DNA from: Caldilineaceae bacterium
Lineage (GTDB): Bacteria; Chloroflexota; Anaerolineae; Caldilineales; Caldilineaceae
Length of the DNA stretch: 64,000 nt
NCBI GenBank assembly: GCA_019637645.1
Contig: JAHBVH010000043.1
Span: 14,292-78,291 of the forward strand
Direction of reading: 5' to 3'
The notes under the pieces: generated by a model
Databases searched by the model: none
Seen by the model: the letters and a program-made list of their open reading frames with translations, nothing else
What the model was told of the DNA's origin: nothing
Shown: positions 56,744 to 64,000 of the stretch, one piece after another
Numbering within the stretch: position 1 is the stretch's first letter
Layout of the letters: each line of letters begins with the position of its first letter
Program-made: the position numbers and the translations under genes

Positions 56744-56821
56744 GGATTTTTCCTTTAGACTCAGGGGGAAGGATTCAAGGCGCAGACGCCACTTACTGAG
56801 GTTTTAGCCCCAACGATTGCC

Positions 56822-57790
56822 ATGAATTTAGAGACCTTTTTGGCCCAACGGCGGCCAAGTTGGCAACAGCTGGAAAGCTTGCTGACACAAATTCGTACCA
56901 ATATTCGCCGCCTCTCTGCCCAGGAGTTGGCAGAGCTTGGCCGCCTCTACCAGAGTACAGCGTCCGATCTGGCCTTGGCTCAACGGGATTTTCCCCAACA
57001 ACGCGTGACCTACTACCTGAACGGACTCGTGAGTCGCGCCCATGCCCAGATTTACCAAGAACCGCCATTGCGTCGTCAGGCGCTCAAGCACTTCTATCGT
57101 CAGCAATTCCCTCTATTATACCGCTCTTTGTTACCATATACGAGCCTGTCTTTTTGCGTATTCTTCGTCGCGGCCCTGCTTGCGTTTGGGATTACGTGGC
57201 GTCAACCCGCGGCCATCTACGTCTTTGCGGGCGCGGAGATCGAACCCCTTGTCCGCCAAGTCGAAGCAGGCCAATTATGGACAGCGATCGCCCCCAGCGC
57301 TCGCTCAGCTGCCTCCAGCATGATTCTCACGAATAACATCCGTGTCATGTTTTTGACCTTCGCGGGCGGGATCACCGCGGGCCTGCTCACCCTATGGGTT
57401 ATCCTGAGCAATGGGTTGCACATTGGGGCCATCTTTGGGCTATTACAAGCGCATGGTCTTAGTGGAGGCTTAGGGGAGTTTGTCCTGGCCCACGGCTTTA
57501 TCGAACTGAGCGTCATCTTTCTGGCTGGTGGCTGTGGGCTTTTTATGGGGGATGGCCTGTTGCGGCCAGGGCTGCTGACGCGCCGCGCCGCCTTAGTCCA
57601 ACGGAGCCGCATGAGTGTCCAACTGATTCTGGGCTGTATCCCCCTTTTGATTCTCGCCGGTTTGATCGAAGGGTTTATCAGCCCCAGTGGCCTTCCTTGG
57701 TGGATCAAACTGGCCGTCGGCCTGAGTACGGGGATCCTCTTACACGCCTATTGGCTCTTTGATCAGGTGACGCCAGCAGAGCCGAGCTGA
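56822..57790 (+). CDS. SpoIIM-family (DUF95) membrane protein
   Basis: 322 aa. A soluble helical N-terminus ([32 protein letters not shown]) is followed by five to six membrane helices, with the family-typical [20 protein letters not shown]. SpoIIM helps septal peptidoglycan remodelling in sporulating Firmicutes, but homologues occur in many non-sporulators where the role is unclear. It is divergent from the RDD gene. Confidence 0.92.
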   Translation: MNLETFLAQRRPSWQQLESLLTQIRTNIRRLSAQELAELGRLYQSTASDLALAQRDFPQQRVTYYLNGLVSRAHAQIYQEPPLRRQALKHFYRQQFPLLYRSLLPYTSLSFCVFFVAALLAFGITWRQPAAIYVFAGAEIEPLVRQVEAGQLWTAIAPSARSAASSMILTNNIRVMFLTFAGGITAGLLTLWVILSNGLHIGAIFGLLQAHGLSGGLGEFVLAHGFIELSVIFLAGGCGLFMGDGLLRPGLLTRRAALVQRSRMSVQLILGCIPLLILAGLIEGFISPSGLPWWIKLAVGLSTGILLHAYWLFDQVTPAEPS

Positions 57791-57890
57791 CCGATCAGCG
57801 CAACGCCAACCGCGCTCGCCAACCGCACGTTCTAGAAATTACTGTGAGCAATTGCCCGAAACTCGACCACGCTGTGAAAGCAGACTTGCG

Positions 57891-58598
57891 ATGAAAACAC
57901 GCTTCTACGAACGCACCGCCTATAAATTATCCGAGCAGCCGATTCCGAGCTGCTTCCTCAAGCTCGATGAGCATTTTGACTATCGTCTGGGCGTTATCCA
58001 ATCCGATCATCCGCACCCCAGCGTGATTATCGCCGAAAGTGTCTGTGCCCGGATGGCCGATGTGGAAATGTACGCGTTTTTGATCGAAGACGCGCGCAAA
58101 CGCCATGGTCTGGAACAGGGCAATGATGTCAAAGCCGCGATCCTCACTCGTTCCTTTTTTGTCGGCTATTTAGGCGCGGCCCGCGCGTTGCTCGACAGCG
58201 CAGCCGTGGGGCTGGCCATCCTCTACGCGTTGCCACTTCAAGGGAGCGAGCGCAGCTTTGGTCAGGGTAACTTTTGGCACCAACTCGTCACCGTTGCGCC
58301 CAATGTCCACCGTCGTTATCATACCATGCGGTTGACCTTTAACGAGGTTTTGCGTTGGTGCAATGAAATTCCCTATCGCGTCACGCCGCTCTATATCTCC
58401 CATGAACAGTTCGGCCCCTATTCCAGCCGTGAAATGCACCTACGCATGCTCGACGAAGCCCAGGTTGATCTCACTCGCATTCCTGCCGAACCCTTGCGCT
58501 CCAATTGGCTCGACCCGCTCCACCTGCATGATCGCTGGAAAACGACCCTCCTCAGCCTTTGCGAGAAACTCTGTCAGGATATTGAACAACGTACCTAG
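57891..58598 (+). CDS. Conserved-looking hypothetical protein
   Basis: 235 aa from the ATG at 57891; the open frame extends 13 codons upstream but lacks a better start. It is soluble, mixed alpha/beta, with Cys and His scattered (CFLKLDEHFDYRL, NVHRRYHTMRLTF), and a hydrophobic helix LLDSAAVGLAIL. I recognise no family or catalytic motif. Codon use is like the neighbours, so it is a real gene. No operon partner is clear. Confidence 0.65.
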   Translation: MKTRFYERTAYKLSEQPIPSCFLKLDEHFDYRLGVIQSDHPHPSVIIAESVCARMADVEMYAFLIEDARKRHGLEQGNDVKAAILTRSFFVGYLGAARALLDSAAVGLAILYALPLQGSERSFGQGNFWHQLVTVAPNVHRRYHTMRLTFNEVLRWCNEIPYRVTPLYISHEQFGPYSSREMHLRMLDEAQVDLTRIPAEPLRSNWLDPLHLHDRWKTTLLSLCEKLCQDIEQRT

Positions 58599-58723
58599 AC
58601 CAGTCAAAGACCGCGTCGCCCCCAGGATCGCGGCCAGGCTACTTTGATGACCTAGTGGCAGAAATTTTTGCACCTGCATTCCATCAATTTGACAGTTTCT
58701 GCGCTCCTATCTAAAATTTAACC

Positions 58724-59413
58724 ATGCCTAAATCTTCACCAGTAGAAAGCAAAAAAATTCTTACCTCGGCCCACGAAGACTATCTGAAAGCGATCTATCT
58801 GCTCCAAGCAGAAGGGACGAAGGTCAATAATTCCGCCTTGGCGAACTATCTGGAAGTCTCCCCTGCTTCTACTACGAACATGGTCAAAAAATTGGGCGAA
58901 TTGGCGCTGGTAGAGTACGAACCCTACCAAAGTATTACGCTCACCGAGTCGGGCGAGCGCGTCGCCTTGGAAGTCCTGCGCCATCATCGTCTATTGGAAC
59001 TTTATCTGCATCAAAAGCTGAACCTGCCCTGGGATCAGATCCATGCCGAAGCCGACCGGCTTGAACATGTGATCAGCGAAGCCCTGGAAGATGCGATTTC
59101 GGATGCGCTAGGGAACCCCACCTTTGACCCCCACGGCGATCCCATCCCCAGCAAAGATGGCTTTATGGAGACGGTGGTTGGTGGCCCGCTCAGTGACGCG
59201 GAACTTAACCAACCGTCGCGCCTGGTGCGGGTGCTGCTGCAAGATGCCGATCGGCTCAACTATTTAGGCACGCTTGGGCTCTATCCCAACGCGACGGTTA
59301 CCCTGCTCAAGCGGGCACCCTTTGCGGGTCCTTTATTAATCGATGTCAATGGCGAACATCATGCCTTGGCCCACGACATGGCCGAACTGCTCCTCGTTAC
59401 GCCCATGTCCTAA
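58724..59413 (+). CDS. DtxR/MntR-family metal-dependent regulator
   Basis: 229 aa. N-terminal winged helix (HEDYLKAIYLLQAEG, LANYLEVSPASTTNMVKKL), a dimerisation/metal-binding helical part (HHRLLELYLHQKLNLPW, EADRLEHVIS, NPTFDPHGDPIPS), and a C-terminal FeoA/SH3-like module (about 160-225). Glu, His and Asp ligands fit Mn or Fe sensing. Such repressors control metal uptake, but no transporter gene lies next to it; downstream genes are an oxidoreductase and a sugar kinase 60 bp away. Confidence 0.92.
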   Translation: MPKSSPVESKKILTSAHEDYLKAIYLLQAEGTKVNNSALANYLEVSPASTTNMVKKLGELALVEYEPYQSITLTESGERVALEVLRHHRLLELYLHQKLNLPWDQIHAEADRLEHVISEALEDAISDALGNPTFDPHGDPIPSKDGFMETVVGGPLSDAELNQPSRLVRVLLQDADRLNYLGTLGLYPNATVTLLKRAPFAGPLLIDVNGEHHALAHDMAELLLVTPMS

Positions 59414-59474
59414 ACATGCCAAGCCGACGCCACCAAAGCTACCCGATCTTCCGTATCATCTTACGCAGACCATC

Positions 59475-60716
59475 ATGTATGAATTTTTAGTCATTGGCAA
59501 AGGTCTAATGGGCGCGGCGGCCACGCGCTACCTGAGCCAAGTTTCCGATCGAGTGGCCGTTCTCGGGCCGGATGAACCCGCCGATCCCGAAAATCATACG
59601 GGCATCTATGGCGCACATTATGATCAAGCGCGGATGATCAGCCAGCTCATCAACCGCGAGCCGCTCTGGGCCGCGCTCTCCCACCAAACCCTCACCCAAA
59701 TCCCCGCGTTAGAAGCAGCCTTGGGCGAACCGATCTACCAGCCCGTAGGTTGTGTGGCGGTCGAGCCAACGCCCTTCACCGCGGCCCAGCGCCAACAGGC
59801 CGCGGCCCATGCGGCGCAATGGGGGGCCACCTATGCCATTTTGGATCACGCGGCGCAACAGACGGCTTTTCCTTTTCTCCACTTCCCAGAAAATTGCACA
59901 CTATTTTGGGAAAAGGCTCCGGCTGGCTATCTCAACCCGCGCAAGTTATTGGCCGGTCAACTCGCCGCAGCCACACAGCAAAATGCCACGATTATCCGTG
60001 AAATTGCCAAAACCGTCGTCAATCACGGGGATCATGTGGCGGTCTATACCCAAGCGGGCCAGCGCTACCAAGCCCAACGCGTCATCATTGCCACGGGGGC
60101 CTTTACCAACTGCTTTGACCTCTTTCCGCGTCCGCTCGCGCTGCGCCTCAAGATCGAATATGTGGTGATGGGTGAGTTACCCGCCAGCGAGGTCGCACGG
60201 TTGCGCGCCACACCGCCCATCACCTACCAGATTGAATCCGACACATTGGCGGATCTCTACCTCTTTCCACCGGTCCAATATCCCAATGGCAAATACTACC
60301 TCAAAATGGGGGCAAATACGATTGCCGACCGGTATGTCGAAACGCTCGACGAGATCAACGCCTGGTATCGCCACGGCAACAGCGACATCATGTTAACGGC
60401 GATGCGCGAGACAGTTTGCCAGATCTTTCCGGGTCTCCAGGCCACAGCATGGCACACCAACCGCTGTGTCATTACCCGCACCGCGCACGCCAAGCCCTAT
60501 ATCGATATTGTCCAGCCGGGCCGGATCTACGCCGCCATTGGGGGCAATGGCACTTCGGCCCAAGCTTCCGATGGGATTGGGCAAGTGGTGGCAAACTTGG
60601 CGCTCCACGACCGTTGGCAAAGTGATTTAGCCGCCAACGCCTTTCGTTTGATCTATGCCGACGAGGCCGCCGCTTGGCACAATCGTGAGCTGGCGCGCGG
60701 CCAAATGAAACCATAG
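59475..60716 (+). CDS. FAD-dependent amino-acid-type oxidoreductase (DAO family)
   Basis: 413 aa from the ATG at 59475, which gives the proper FAD-binding start (VIGKGLMGAAATRYLS). It is of the D-amino acid oxidase / sarcosine oxidase (SolA-like) group: IIATGAFTN in the middle, CVITRTAHAKPYIDI, and a late IGGNGTSAQASDGIGQV. It probably oxidises an N-methyl or secondary amine; the substrate is unknown. Followed at 9 bp by a PfkB kinase gene, so the two likely share a transcript. Confidence 0.9.
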   Translation: MYEFLVIGKGLMGAAATRYLSQVSDRVAVLGPDEPADPENHTGIYGAHYDQARMISQLINREPLWAALSHQTLTQIPALEAALGEPIYQPVGCVAVEPTPFTAAQRQQAAAHAAQWGATYAILDHAAQQTAFPFLHFPENCTLFWEKAPAGYLNPRKLLAGQLAAATQQNATIIREIAKTVVNHGDHVAVYTQAGQRYQAQRVIIATGAFTNCFDLFPRPLALRLKIEYVVMGELPASEVARLRATPPITYQIESDTLADLYLFPPVQYPNGKYYLKMGANTIADRYVETLDEINAWYRHGNSDIMLTAMRETVCQIFPGLQATAWHTNRCVITRTAHAKPYIDIVQPGRIYAAIGGNGTSAQASDGIGQVVANLALHDRWQSDLAANAFRLIYADEAAAWHNRELARGQMKP

Positions 60717-60725
60717 GGCTTGCTT

Positions 60726-61706
60726 ATGTTCCTTGTGCTTGGCAGCACCACCCTCGATCTCTTTAACCGCGGCATTGCCCACATGCCGACCGTCCGCGGG
60801 GATGAATTTACCGTCGATAGTTTGGTCTTTTGCGAGGAGCCGCTCCAATTCTTGTTAGGGGGCAATGGCGGGATTGCGGCCTATGCCCTGGCGCGACTAG
60901 GCGCACCGGTTGCGCTAGCTAGTGCCATTGGGCAAGACTCCGCTGGCGATCTTTTGCAAGGGTGGCTCCAGCAAGCCGGCGTTGATCTGCGCGCGTTGCG
61001 CCGCCAGCCAACCGCCGCCACCTCCACGACCACCGTGGTAAGCGATCAGATCCAGAATCGGCTGGCCTTTCATCATGCAGGCGCTTCCCATCAATATGCG
61101 CCCGCGGATCTCCCAGCCCCGCTCGTCGCCCAAAGTGATCTCCTCTTGATCGCGGCCTTTACGCTCTTCCGCCAGTGGCGACCGCAAGGTTTTGCCCAGT
61201 TGCTGGCCACGGCCAAAGCCGCGGGTACGATCACTGCGCTGGACATTGGCCCGGCCATTGGTCAACCGGTTACCCTTGCCGAAGTCGCGCCGCTCTTACC
61301 CCTAGTCGATTATTTTATCTGCAACGAACATGAATTGGGAGTCTGCTGTGGCGTGGCGGAAACGGCCACGGCTTCAGCCCTGGGGATGGCCCAAATCTTG
61401 GCCGCGGGCGCAGGCTGTGCCGTGGTCAAACGAGGCGCAGCGGGCGCCCTTGTCCAAAGTCAACAAGATGCGCAGGCAGCCATCGTACCCGGCTTAACCG
61501 TCGCGGCCCATTTGACCGTCGGCGCAGGAGACTCGTTTAACGCGGGCTTTTTGTATGCCATCCACCAAGGGATGGTTCCCCTAGAGGCGGCGCGGTTTGC
61601 CAATGCCGTGGCGGCGCGGGTCGTTGCTTCGGCCCAAGGAGCCCTCGGCGCACCCACGTTGGCACAAGTGGAAGCACTGCTCGCTCAAGCAGCGTCCAAC
61701 CACTGA
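60726..61706 (+). CDS. PfkB-family carbohydrate kinase
   Basis: 326 aa from the ATG at 60726 (an in-frame TTG lies 6 nt earlier). Ribokinase fold: N-terminal GNGGIAAYALARLGAPVALAS and the catalytic C-terminal GAGDSFNAGFLYAI containing the base Asp. Phosphorylates a sugar or nucleoside hydroxyl with ATP; specificity is not evident. It follows the FAD enzyme closely. A convergent hairpin (61731-61792) separates it from the ABC gene. Confidence 0.93.
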   Translation: MFLVLGSTTLDLFNRGIAHMPTVRGDEFTVDSLVFCEEPLQFLLGGNGGIAAYALARLGAPVALASAIGQDSAGDLLQGWLQQAGVDLRALRRQPTAATSTTTVVSDQIQNRLAFHHAGASHQYAPADLPAPLVAQSDLLLIAAFTLFRQWRPQGFAQLLATAKAAGTITALDIGPAIGQPVTLAEVAPLLPLVDYFICNEHELGVCCGVAETATASALGMAQILAAGAGCAVVKRGAAGALVQSQQDAQAAIVPGLTVAAHLTVGAGDSFNAGFLYAIHQGMVPLEAARFANAVAARVVASAQGALGAPTLAQVEALLAQAASNH

Positions 61707-61730
61707 GTGGGTAGCTAGAATGGTTAGAAA

Positions 61731-61792
61731 GGGACGCGGATGAACGCAGATAGACGCGGATTTACTCTTTTATCCGCGTCTATCCGCGTCCT
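61731..61792. repeat. ACGCGGAT-family hairpin, copy 2, between convergent genes
   Basis: TAGACGCGGAT (61751-61761) pairs with ATCCGCGTCTA (61772-61782), extended by GGACGCGGAT and ATCCGCGTCC outside. The AT-rich loop and position between stops suggest a bidirectional terminator as well as a dispersed repeat. Confidence 0.8.
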
Positions 61793-61800
61793 AGGCTCTC

Positions 61801-62628
61801 TCAACGCTGGAGTCGCTGCAAGATCTGGCGTAAGACCAATTCTTCTTCCGGCGTGATCTTTTCCAGGGGCGGATCGCCATCCACCAGAATCGCCTGCCCC
61901 AACCGGCTGCGGGCCAGCATCAACAGATCTTCTTCCATGGGGTCGCTAATCCGATGATCCTCGATCACGCGGCCATCTTTCATCCGCAAAATGCGTTGAG
62001 TGGATTGCGCCACCTGCCGATCATGGGTGACGACGGCAATTGTGGTGCCTTGGCTGGCGTTCAATTCCGTCAACAACGCGAGGATCTCTTCGCCACTTTG
62101 GCTATCCAACGCGCCGGTTGGCTCATCCGCCAGGATCAAGGCGGGCTGATTGGCAAGGGCGCGGGCAATGGCCACCCGCTGGCGTTGACCACCCGAAAGC
62201 TGGCTGGGCAGATGCCCGATCCGGGCCTCCAGCCCGACCATGGTCAATAACGCCTTGGCCCGTTCCTGACGCTGGCGCGCGCTGCTGATCTGGCCAATCA
62301 TGGGGACTTCCACATTTTCCAGCGCGGTCAGGGTGGGCAACAGGTTGTGGAGCTGAAAGATAAAGCCGATCGTCTGAGCGCGGAATTGATCCACGTTCTT
62401 CAGATGGGCCAAGTCTTCACCAGCCACCCAGACTTCGCCCGTGGTCGGTTGATCCAGTGCGCCCAGCATATTGAGCAAGGTGCTCTTGCCACAGCCACTC
62501 GGCCCCATGATCGCCACAAATTCACCAGGTTGGACCGTCAGCGTCACCTGATCCAAGGCGTGGACCGCGGTTTCGCCGCTGCCATAGGTTTTGGTTACCT
62601 GTACGGTACGAATCAATGCATCACTCAT
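61801..62628 (-). CDS. ABC transporter ATP-binding protein of an export system
   Basis: 275 aa; its ATG at 62628 overlaps the stop of the adaptor gene (ATGA). Walker A GPSGCGKST, Q-loop FIFQLHNLLPTLTAL, signature LSGGQRQR, Walker [14 protein letters not shown], switch VTHDRQ: MacB/LolD-like. The C-terminal 50 residues extend beyond the core domain. With the HlyD-type adaptor upstream it forms a MacAB-like exporter; the permease is not within the window. Confidence 0.94.
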   Translation of the reverse strand: MSDALIRTVQVTKTYGSGETAVHALDQVTLTVQPGEFVAIMGPSGCGKSTLLNMLGALDQPTTGEVWVAGEDLAHLKNVDQFRAQTIGFIFQLHNLLPTLTALENVEVPMIGQISSARQRQERAKALLTMVGLEARIGHLPSQLSGGQRQRVAIARALANQPALILADEPTGALDSQSGEEILALLTELNASQGTTIAVVTHDRQVAQSTQRILRMKDGRVIEDHRISDPMEEDLLMLARSRLGQAILVDGDPPLEKITPEEELVLRQILQRLQR

Positions 62629-63944
62629 GGCTCGGTCCGAATATTGACAAAGGCGGTCATCCCCCACCGTAGGCTTGGATCGAGGTCGGTAACTTCAACC
62701 TTGACCGTATAGTTGGTGCTGCCCTGTGCAGCGGAACTCATGGGCGCAATGCGCACAACCGTGCCTTGGAACACTACATCGGGCAGCGCATCAAACGTGA
62801 CCTCCACAGGCATGCCCACCCGCAGGCGCACCACATCGGTCTCGCGCAGATCAGTCGTGCTGACATACATCTGTTGGGTATCGCCCAGTTGTAGCGCAAA
62901 GTCACCCGGCGAGACCAATTCCCCCACCCGTACATTGACCGCGCCGACCTGCCCCGCAAAGGGAGCAATAATCTGGCTTTGCGCCAACTGGCTTTGCGCA
63001 CTGGTCAAGGCCGCTTGTGCCGCTTGAACACGCGCGGTCGCGATGGCGCGCTCTTCTGCCGTGGCCCCGGCCAGAATGCGATCCAACTCGGCTTGGGCGC
63101 TATCCCGCTGCGCCATCGCGGCCCGTACCCCTGCCTCGACCCCAGGCGCTTGGCTCTCGGTTACGGCAATCTGCGCACGGGCCACATCGATCAAGCCCGC
63201 CGCGACCGCGAGTTGTTGTTGGCTGGGGCCGCTTGCGGTCAGGCTGGATTGCGCTTGCGCGGCTTCCAGGGAGGCCGTCATTTGCATCAGCGTCAAGGCT
63301 TCGGGCCGGGCCGCCAACTGAGGGTCGCCTCGCACCAGGTTATAGGCTGCCTGTGCTTGGCGGACGCCCGCTTGCGCCACGGCCACTTGGGCCGCCGCCG
63401 CGGTCTGCTCCGCTTCGGTGGGGTGGCTAGCCAACTCCGCATATTGACGCTGGGCTTGGCTCACTTGCGTTTGCGTTGCGTCAATGGCCGCTTTCATCTC
63501 GAGCATGCGGCTAGCCGCCAAGGCAATATTCGCTTCCGCCGCGGCCACTTGCGCGTTGGCCGCGGCAATCTCCGCGGCCGTTGCGCCTGCTTCTAACTTT
63601 GCCAAGGCCGCTTGTGCTTCGGCCAACGCCGCCGCGGCCATGGTCACCTGGCTCTGCGCCACGCCATTGTCCAGTTCGAGCAACAGGTCACCAGCTTCTA
63701 CCCAAGCGCCTTCCTCAACATGTTGGAAGCTGACCAAGCCCGAGACGGCTGGGCTTAAACCAGCCCACAGAATTGGCTCTAATTTGCCCGACGCCCAGAT
63801 CACATTAGCGAGATCATCGACTTCGGTATTTTGGGCCTGCTCGGCAGCCACTTCTGCCGCCTGCTGCGCCTGATATTGTTGATATCCCCACGCTGCCACG
63901 CCAATGACAGCGATCACTCCCACGATCCATAACACCCGTCGCAT
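62625..63944 (-). CDS. HlyD/MacA-type membrane fusion (adaptor) protein
   Basis: 439 aa from the ATG at 63944 (AGGGAG 8 nt upstream). N-terminal membrane anchor (VLWIVGVIAVIGVAAWGY), a barrel-sandwich hybrid half (SPAVSGLVSFQHVEEGAWVEAGDLLLELDN), a long Ala/Gln-rich coiled coil (about 120-315) and the second half plus beta barrel (IIAPFAGQVGAVNVRVGELV). The coiled coil is unusually Ala-rich and may contain two hairpins. It partners the ATPase encoded next. Confidence 0.94.
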   Translation of the reverse strand: MRRVLWIVGVIAVIGVAAWGYQQYQAQQAAEVAAEQAQNTEVDDLANVIWASGKLEPILWAGLSPAVSGLVSFQHVEEGAWVEAGDLLLELDNGVAQSQVTMAAAALAEAQAALAKLEAGATAAEIAAANAQVAAAEANIALAASRMLEMKAAIDATQTQVSQAQRQYAELASHPTEAEQTAAAAQVAVAQAGVRQAQAAYNLVRGDPQLAARPEALTLMQMTASLEAAQAQSSLTASGPSQQQLAVAAGLIDVARAQIAVTESQAPGVEAGVRAAMAQRDSAQAELDRILAGATAEERAIATARVQAAQAALTSAQSQLAQSQIIAPFAGQVGAVNVRVGELVSPGDFALQLGDTQQMYVSTTDLRETDVVRLRVGMPVEVTFDALPDVVFQGTVVRIAPMSSAAQGSTNYTVKVEVTDLDPSLRWGMTAFVNIRTEP

Positions 63945-63966
63945 GGAACAACTCCCTGATGATTTG

Positions 63967-64000
63967 TTAGTGGTCATTGGTCATTGGTCATTGGTCATTG
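63967..64000. repeat. Heptanucleotide tandem repeat running off the window
   Basis: TGGTCAT-type units (TGGTCAT repeated at least four times) directly upstream of the adaptor gene. It is cut by the window end, so its length is unknown. It could affect expression through slippage. Confidence 0.85.

Overview
The window looks like a chromosome segment of a Chloroflexota bacterium, most likely class Chloroflexia and near Herpetosiphon. The clues are many FHA / zinc-ribbon / eukaryotic-like kinase genes, caspase and CHAT proteases with TPR and STAND regulators, a SpoIIM/RDD pair, and a two-gene diterpene locus resembling Herpetosiphon Haur_2145/2146 and Mycobacterium Rv3377c/Rv3378c. The taxonomic call is inference from gene content; there is no rRNA. 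The DNA is moderately GC-rich and gene dense.

Region 1 (1-18373, all + strand) is a large signalling cluster. It holds a VWA-FHA protein, a zinc-ribbon HtrA-like protease, two Ser/Thr kinases, a PP2C phosphatase fused to a degenerate kinase domain, a LysM-FHA protein, three glycine-rich membrane proteins ending in FHA domains, further FHA and zinc-ribbon proteins, and an alpha-toroid protein with a CxxCH motif. Many neighbours overlap by ATGA. One member, an SH3-domain gene, is frameshifted. The parts fit a membrane phosphorylation circuit: kinases write phospho-Thr, FHA domains read it, PP2C erases it.

Region 2 (18380-30326) is the most interesting part. A minus-strand set of five genes encodes three proteins sharing an N-terminal adaptor-like domain (resembling effector-associated domains), two caspase-fold proteases with embedded EF-hand-like loops, and pentapeptide-repeat membrane proteins. 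Divergent from it lies a TPR protein gene, then an HTH-STAND-TPR paralogue. Each of these two regulators is followed, in convergent orientation, by a tiny gene for an exported peptide (56 and 64 aa). This resembles a receptor-peptide arrangement next to a caspase effector operon.

Region 3 (30646-35513) is a three-gene set: a sigma factor with a zf-HC2-like segment, a membrane protein, and a CHAT protease with a membrane tail.

Region 4 (35641-64000) is mostly housekeeping: tRNA-Lys, aldose epimerase, alpha/beta hydrolase, carB, an enolase-superfamily enzyme, M20 peptidase, nitrilase-family amidase, an ABC ATPase, a decayed histidine kinase, PadR with its membrane partner, radC, ilvD, the diterpene pair, a two-component pair, RDD/SpoIIM, a DtxR-type regulator, a FAD oxidoreductase, a PfkB kinase, and an ABC exporter ATPase with its HlyD-type adaptor.

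Several dispersed repeats punctuate intergenic space. The main one is a palindromic element of about 80 bp (core CCTGACAGGTTT / AAACCTGTCAGG) with nine recognisable copies. Others are an ACGCGGAT hairpin family, a second inverted-repeat family, and short tandem repeats.
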